The notes under the pieces are model-generated. The model was not told the origin of the DNA. It saw nothing but the letters and a program-made list of their open reading frames with translations, and did not search any database. Positions 59,319-64,000 of a stretch of 64,000 nucleotides of DNA are shown here, in pieces; positions within the stretch are counted from its first letter, which is position 1; every line of letters begins with the position of its first letter. The translations under genes and the position numbers were made by a program. The DNA comes from Pseudoduganella rivuli (GTDB taxonomy: Bacteria > Pseudomonadota > Gammaproteobacteria > Burkholderiales > Burkholderiaceae_D): NCBI RefSeq assembly GCF_009674485.1, contig NZ_WKJJ01000004.1, positions 124,001 through 188,000 on the forward strand. The letters are read 5' to 3'.

Positions 59319-62300
59319 ATGACCGACTTGTCCGATGCCAGCAAACTGAACGGGTACAGCGTCACCAACAAGGTGCGCTTTGTCACCGCGGCCTCGCTGT
59401 TCGACGGGCACGATGCATCGATTAATATCATGCGCCGCATCCTGATGGCCAACGGCGTCGAGGTGATCCACCTAGGCCACAACCGCTCGGTGGACGACAT
59501 CGTCACCGCGGCATTGCAGGAAGATGTGCAAGGTATCGCCATTTCCAGTTACCAGGGCGGGCACGTCGAGTATTTCAAATACATGATCGACCTGCTGAAA
59601 CAGCGCGGCGGCGCACATATCAAGGTGTACGGCGGCGGTGGCGGGGTGATCGTCCCAAGCGAAATCGCGGACTTGCACGCGTATGGCGTGGCGCGCATCT
59701 TCAGCCCCGAGGATGGCCAGCGCCTGGGCCTGGTCGGCATGATCCTGTCGATGATCCAGTCCTGCGACATCGACCTGTGCGGCCACGCGCCCACCGCGCT
59801 CGATGCGCTGGCGACGGGCACCATGGAACAGCGCCAGCGGCCGCTGGCGCAACTGATCACGGCGCTGGAAAACGGCCAGGCCGCGCCGGAACTGGTGCAG
59901 GCGGTGCGCCAACGCAGCAAGGAAACGGCGACTCCCGTGCTCGGCATCACCGGCACCGGCGGGGCCGGCAAGTCGTCGCTGACCGATGAACTGGTGCGGC
60001 GCCTGCGGCTGGACCAGGGCGACGCGCTGCAACTGGCCATCATTTCGATCGACCCTTCGCGCCGGAAATCCGGCGGCGCCTTGCTGGGCGACAGGATCCG
60101 GATGAACGCCATCGGGCCGTGGGGAGGCCGGTCGCGGGTCTTCATGCGCTCGCTGGCAACGCGCGAGGCCGGCTCGGAAATCTCGGCGGCCTTGCCCGAT
60201 GTGATTGCCGCCTGCAAGGTGGCGGGATTCGACCTGGTCATCGTCGAGACATCGGGTATCGGCCAGGGCGACGCGGCGATCGTGCCCCATGTCGACCTGT
60301 CGATGTATGTCATGACGCCGGAGTTCGGCGCCGCCTCTCAGCTCGAGAAAATCGACATGCTCGATTTTGCCGACGTCGTCGCCATCAACAAGTTCGACCG
60401 CAAGGGCGCGCTGGACGCCCTGCGCGACGTGGCCAAGCAATACCAGCGCAACCGCGAACTGTGGAGCCAGCCCACCGATACCATGCCGGTGTTCGGCACC
60501 CAGGCTTCGCGCTTCAACGATGACGGCGTCACCGCGCTGTACCAGGCCTTGCTGCCGAAACTGGGCGCGCTGGGTTTGAAGACGTCGCCCGGCACGCTGG
60601 CGCCGGTGGCGCGCCGCTTTTCATCGGGCAAGAACGCGATCGTGCCGCCGGCCCGCACCCGCTACCTGGCCGAGATCGCCGACACCGTGCGCGGTTATCA
60701 CGCCTTCGTGCGCAAGCAGGTGGCGCTGGCGCGGGAACGCCAGCATTTGCTGGAAACCCGGCGCATGCTGGCCGAGGCCGGGCAGGCCGCCGATCTCGAT
60801 GGCTTGATCGACGAGCGCGAATCCCGGCTAGATCCGCAAGCCCGCAAACTGATCGCCGGCTGGCCGGCGCTGCAGGAAGCCTATGCCGGCGACGACTATG
60901 TCGTCACCGTGCGTGGCAAGGAGAGCCGCACCCGCCTGGTGGCGACGACGCTGTCCGGCACCCGGATCCGCAAGGTGGCGCTGCCGCGCTACCAGGACCA
61001 CGGCGAGATCCTGCGTTTCCTGATGCTGGAAAACGTACCCGGCGCCTTCCCATATAGCGCAGGCGTGTTCCCATTCAAGCGGGAGAACGAGGACCCGACC
61101 CGCATGTTCGCCGGCGAGGGCGACGCCTTCCGCACCAACCGGCGCTTCAAGCTGGTCTCGACCGGGATGGACGCCAAGCGCCTGTCGACCGCGTTTGATT
61201 CCGTGACCTTGTATGGCGCCGATCCCGCGCTGCGGCCGGACATTTATGGCAAGGTCGGCAACTCGGGCGTGTCGATCGCCACGCTCGACGACATGAAGGT
61301 GCTGTATGACGGCTTCGCGCTGTGCGATCCGACCACGTCGGTCTCGATGACCATCAACGGCCCGGCGCCGACCATCCTGGCCATGTTCATGAACACCGCG
61401 ATCGACCAGCAGATCGACAAGTTTATCGAAGAAAACAAGCGCCAGCCGGGCGCCGACGAAGCGGAGAAGATCCGCGCCTGGGTGCTCAGCAATGTGCGCG
61501 GCACCGTGCAGGCCGATATCCTGAAGGAAGACCAGGGGCAAAACACCTGCATCTTCTCGACCGAGTTTTCGCTGAAAGTCATGGGCGACATCCAGCAGTA
61601 TTTCGTCGATCACGAGGTGCGCAATTTTTATTCGGTATCGATCTCCGGCTACCACATCGCCGAAGCGGGCGCGAACCCGATTTCCCAGCTGGCTTTCACG
61701 CTGTCGAACGGTTTTACCTTTGTCGAAGCGTACCTGGCGCGCGGCATGCGCATCGACGATTTCGCGCCCAACCTGTCGTTCTTCTTCTCGAACGGCATGG
61801 ACCCGGAATACACGGTGCTGGGCCGCGTGGCGCGCCGCATCTGGGCGGTCGCCATGCGCGACAAATACGGCGCCAACGAACGGGCGCAAAAGCTCAAGTA
61901 CCACATCCAGACCTCAGGGCGCTCGCTGCACGCGCAGGAAATCGACTTCAACGACATCCGCACCACGTTGCAGGCGCTGATCGCGATCTACGACAACTGC
62001 AACAGCCTGCACACCAATGCCTACGACGAGGCGATCACCACGCCCACCGACGAATCGGTGCGGCGCGCACTGGCGATTCAACTGATCATCAACCGCGAGT
62101 GGGGCCTGGCGAAAAATGAAAACCCGAACCAGGGCAGCTTTATCATGGACGAACTGACCGACCTGGTCGAGGAAGCCGTGCTGCAGGAATTCGAACGGAT
62201 TGCCGAACGCGGCGGCGTGCTGGGCGCGATGGAAACGGGCTACCAGCGCGGCAAGATCCAGGAAGAGTCGATGTTGTACGAACAGCAGAAACACGACGGC

Positions 62301-62597
62301 ACGCTGCCCATCATCGGCGTCAATACTTTCCGCAACCCGAACGCCGGCGGAGCGCCGGCCACGATAGAACTGGCCCGTTCCAGCGAGCAGGAAAAACAAT
62401 CGCAATTGCAGCGCCTGGCGCAGTTCCAGGAACGCAACGCGGCGCTGGCGCCCGCCATGCTGTCCCGGCTGCAACAAGTGGTGATTGACGATGGCAATGT
62501 GTTTGCCGTCCTGATGGATGCAGTGCGGGTCTGCTCGCTGGGGCAGATCACCGAAGCCCTGTTTGCCGTGGGCGGGCAGTACCGGAGAAGCATGTGA
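59319..62597 (+). CDS. icmF: Fused isobutyryl-CoA mutase
   Basis: Adenosylcobalamin-dependent enzyme that interconverts isobutyryl-CoA and butyryl-CoA. Three parts are visible in the 1092 residues. The B12-binding domain is near the N-terminus ([15 protein letters not shown], with the cobalt-ligand His31). A MeaI-like GTPase chaperone carries the P-loop GTGGAGKSS (Lys218), [18 protein letters not shown] and NKFD. A long C-terminal mutase domain includes [32 protein letters not shown] and [19 protein letters not shown] 59319 follows AGGAAG. It probably serves branched-chain or short-chain acid breakdown. Confidence 0.95.
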   Translation: MTDLSDASKLNGYSVTNKVRFVTAASLFDGHDASINIMRRILMANGVEVIHLGHNRSVDDIVTAALQEDVQGIAISSYQGGHVEYFKYMIDLLKQRGGAHIKVYGGGGGVIVPSEIADLHAYGVARIFSPEDGQRLGLVGMILSMIQSCDIDLCGHAPTALDALATGTMEQRQRPLAQLITALENGQAAPELVQAVRQRSKETATPVLGITGTGGAGKSSLTDELVRRLRLDQGDALQLAIISIDPSRRKSGGALLGDRIRMNAIGPWGGRSRVFMRSLATREAGSEISAALPDVIAACKVAGFDLVIVETSGIGQGDAAIVPHVDLSMYVMTPEFGAASQLEKIDMLDFADVVAINKFDRKGALDALRDVAKQYQRNRELWSQPTDTMPVFGTQASRFNDDGVTALYQALLPKLGALGLKTSPGTLAPVARRFSSGKNAIVPPARTRYLAEIADTVRGYHAFVRKQVALARERQHLLETRRMLAEAGQAADLDGLIDERESRLDPQARKLIAGWPALQEAYAGDDYVVTVRGKESRTRLVATTLSGTRIRKVALPRYQDHGEILRFLMLENVPGAFPYSAGVFPFKRENEDPTRMFAGEGDAFRTNRRFKLVSTGMDAKRLSTAFDSVTLYGADPALRPDIYGKVGNSGVSIATLDDMKVLYDGFALCDPTTSVSMTINGPAPTILAMFMNTAIDQQIDKFIEENKRQPGADEAEKIRAWVLSNVRGTVQADILKEDQGQNTCIFSTEFSLKVMGDIQQYFVDHEVRNFYSVSISGYHIAEAGANPISQLAFTLSNGFTFVEAYLARGMRIDDFAPNLSFFFSNGMDPEYTVLGRVARRIWAVAMRDKYGANERAQKLKYHIQTSGRSLHAQEIDFNDIRTTLQALIAIYDNCNSLHTNAYDEAITTPTDESVRRALAIQLIINREWGLAKNENPNQGSFIMDELTDLVEEAVLQEFERIAERGGVLGAMETGYQRGKIQEESMLYEQQKHDGTLPIIGVNTFRNPNAGGAPATIELARSSEQEKQSQLQRLAQFQERNAALAPAMLSRLQQVVIDDGNVFAVLMDAVRVCSLGQITEALFAVGGQYRRSM

Positions 62598-62654
62598 TGG
62601 CGGCCGCGCCGCAGGCCGGGCGCGGGCCGATGGCAGACAGGGGAGGGACAGACG

Positions 62655-62921
62655 ATGCGGACTAAACGAGACCAAGTGCGGCGCATACGCCTGGTCACCG
62701 AATGTGAACTGGACGGTAATTGCAAGGGCTGGGACGGCAGCACCACGTTCCGGTTGTGCAATGGCGAAGTGTGGCAGCAATCGGCGGTCCGGGTCCGGCG
62801 CCTGCATCTTGCCAGCCCCGCGGTGCGGATATGGCGCATCGGTGACGCCACGCTGCTGGAATTCGAAGGCGCGCGCGAACTGTTGCCTGTCAAACGGCGG
62901 TTCGATCCGGCGGCGGAATGA
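62655..62921 (+). CDS. Uncharacterised 88-residue protein
   Basis: Basic, mostly beta-like small protein (LVTECELDGNCKGWDGSTTF, RLCNGEVWQQSAVRVRRLHL) with two Cys and no signal peptide. GGGGAGGG lies ten bases before the ATG. It sits 57 bases after icmF on the same strand. I do not recognise a family. Confidence 0.6.
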   Translation: MRTKRDQVRRIRLVTECELDGNCKGWDGSTTFRLCNGEVWQQSAVRVRRLHLASPAVRIWRIGDATLLEFEGARELLPVKRRFDPAAE

Positions 62922-63003
62922 CATGCGCCAAGAAAAAAGCGATCATGGATGTTTTTATTGACCGGTCGTTGCCCTTGGTCCAAGATGCGGGAATGTGTGA
63001 CTC

Positions 63004-63768
63004 ATGGACCAGGCGACGATGAAAGACGCTGAAACAGTAAAACCGGCCGGGGCGGCCAAATCCGTGGCCAAATCCGTGGCCAAATCCGCAGCCGGGACCA
63101 GGAGCAGGGCCAGGGCGGAGTCCTGGCAAGCCGAGAAAAGCCAGATGACGCGCGACGCGATACTCGAGGCCACGGTGCAATGCCTGGTCGAGATCGGCTA
63201 TGCGCAAACTACGACAGAAAAGATCGCCAGGCAGGCCGGCCTGTCGCGCGGCGCGATGACCCATCATTTCAAGTCGCGCGCGATGGTGTTCAATGCGGCG
63301 GCCAAATACATCATCGAAAAACGCGCGGAAGAGTACGAGCGATTGATCGGGGGCATCGTCGTGGCGCCTGGAACCTTGCCTACCGAAAAGCATATGCGCG
63401 AGACGATGACAGTTTGCCATCAGTACTATGCTTCCCCAACGTTTGTCGCCCTGCATGAACTGCTGCGCGGCGCCCGCACCGATAAAGGCCTCAAACGCGC
63501 GATGACGGCGCTGGAAAAGTCGCTCGACCAGAAAATCTCGGACGCCATGCTCAGGCGCTTTCCCTACCTCGCGGCGGTCGAAGAGACGCGCGAGATGCTG
63601 ATGGACCTGATCATGTCGTCGATGCAGGGCGTGGCGGTGGACATGGCGCCGCACCTGAAAAAGGGCAAGCGGCTCGAACGCCTGCTCGACTTGCTCGCCG
63701 CCATCGCGATGCGCGAGTTTTCCGCAGCCTACGCGGCATCCGATACCGCATCCCTTACCCTCGCGTAG
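63004..63768 (+). CDS. TetR family transcriptional regulator
   Basis: A 254-residue TetR protein. A basic, Ala/Lys-rich N-terminal extension (about 1-45) precedes the helix-turn-helix (RDAILEATVQCLVEIGYAQT, IARQAGLSRGAMTHHFKSRA) and a ligand domain. The N-terminal tail contains a threefold AKSV-type repeat. Its ATG lies 406 bases after icmF. It may control icmF and the gene beyond the right edge through the palindrome seen in both places. ATG 63022 is an alternative start. Confidence 0.88.
   Translation: MDQATMKDAETVKPAGAAKSVAKSVAKSAAGTRSRARAESWQAEKSQMTRDAILEATVQCLVEIGYAQTTTEKIARQAGLSRGAMTHHFKSRAMVFNAAAKYIIEKRAEEYERLIGGIVVAPGTLPTEKHMRETMTVCHQYYASPTFVALHELLRGARTDKGLKRAMTALEKSLDQKISDAMLRRFPYLAAVEETREMLMDLIMSSMQGVAVDMAPHLKKGKRLERLLDLLAAIAMREFSAAYAASDTASLTLA
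63055..63090 (+). repeat. Three 12-bp tandem repeats inside the TetR gene
   Basis: GCCAAATCCGTG occurs twice, followed by GCCAAATCCGCA, coding for AKSVAKSVAKSA. Copy number may vary between strains and would change only the basic tail length. Confidence 0.8.
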
Positions 63769-63822
63769 GCAAACGCCTGCCCGTCCCACAGCGCCGGCCT
63801 GGCCGGCGTTCGTGTCTCCAAT

Positions 63823-63846
63823 TACAAACAATTCAGAATGTTTGTA
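63823..63846. promoter_or_regulatory. Inverted repeat after the TetR gene
   Basis: TACAAACA and TGTTTGTA are perfect 8-bp arms around eight bases, a common regulator-site layout. It lies 55 bases after the TetR stop and about 108 before the second icmF-type palindrome. No T run follows, so it is not a terminator. The rest of 63769-64000 has no supported gene. Confidence 0.5.
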
Positions 63847-63953
63847 TTTCAATGCTCCCGCTGCAAGGCCCGCCGGACCGCCGTTGCGAACCGCGCGCCG
63901 TGAATAGAATTATCTTGCCGCGCCATTTTGCTTGTGGCATATTCATTTGAAAA

Positions 63954-63969
63954 TTGACACGCGTTGCAA
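63954..63969 (+). promoter_or_regulatory. Second copy of the icmF-type palindrome
   Basis: TTGACACGCGTTGCAA, followed by AAAT, matches the site at 59210-59228 at 18 of 19 positions. It lies 31 bases from the right edge, presumably upstream of the next gene. Confidence 0.6.
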
Positions 63970-64000
63970 AATTAGCGGCGCGGCCAAGCAAGGTTCCCGC

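Overview
The window is a high-GC bacterial chromosome segment, most likely from a betaproteobacterium of the Oxalobacteraceae (Massilia/Duganella/Janthinobacterium group). This is inferred from the order frr-uppS-cdsA-dxr-rseP-bamA-skp-lpxD-fabZ-lpxA-lpxB-rnhB, the Burkholderia-type porin, the fused isobutyryl-CoA mutase, the ppsR/ppsA pair and the proteobacterial-type TonB-dependent receptors. No species call is made. No rRNA, tRNA, CRISPR array, prophage or intact insertion sequence was seen.

Layout. 1-13.8 kb is a tightly packed, mostly overlapping envelope operon: ribosome recycling, undecaprenyl-PP, CDP-DAG, MEP isoprenoids, the site-2 protease, BamA, Skp, lipid A, RNase HII, a SpoU methyltransferase and a REC-EAL protein. 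14.1-17.6 kb holds the divergent ppsR and ppsA genes for PEP synthase control. 17.6-33.9 kb is an accessory carbohydrate locus: a secreted GH2 beta-galactosidase, a two-domain secreted hydrolase, LacI, AraC and LysR regulators, a decayed lyase-like gene and two divergent TonB-dependent receptors. One palindrome (consensus TGTTATCGATAACA) sits just downstream of the promoters of the GH2 gene, both receptors and a fourth, minus-strand promoter. The fourth promoter leads after about 87 nt into a strong intrinsic terminator with no protein gene between, so it may encode an undescribed small RNA.

33.9-39.2 kb has a FabG4-type reductase, an NfeD/SPFH membrane pair and several small or uncharacterised genes. 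39.2-42.1 kb is a coupled LytS-type kinase, LytTR regulator (broken by a nonsense codon) and S41 peptidase. 42.6-47.4 kb holds small conserved genes, a sirtuin, two lipoproteins and smpB/ratA/rnfH. 47.5-51.8 kb is a gluconate-type uptake operon (porin, MFS, gntK) with its LacI regulator and an operator. 52.4-55.7 kb is guaB-guaA. 55.8-59.1 kb is an AraC/small ORF/MFS/Cache cassette. 59.2-64 kb is icmF with a TetR regulator; a nearly identical palindrome lies upstream of icmF and again at the right edge.

Limits: everything comes from reading the sequence. Family names rest on recognised motifs and gene order; no database search was run. Start codons were chosen from Shine-Dalgarno spacing and family length.
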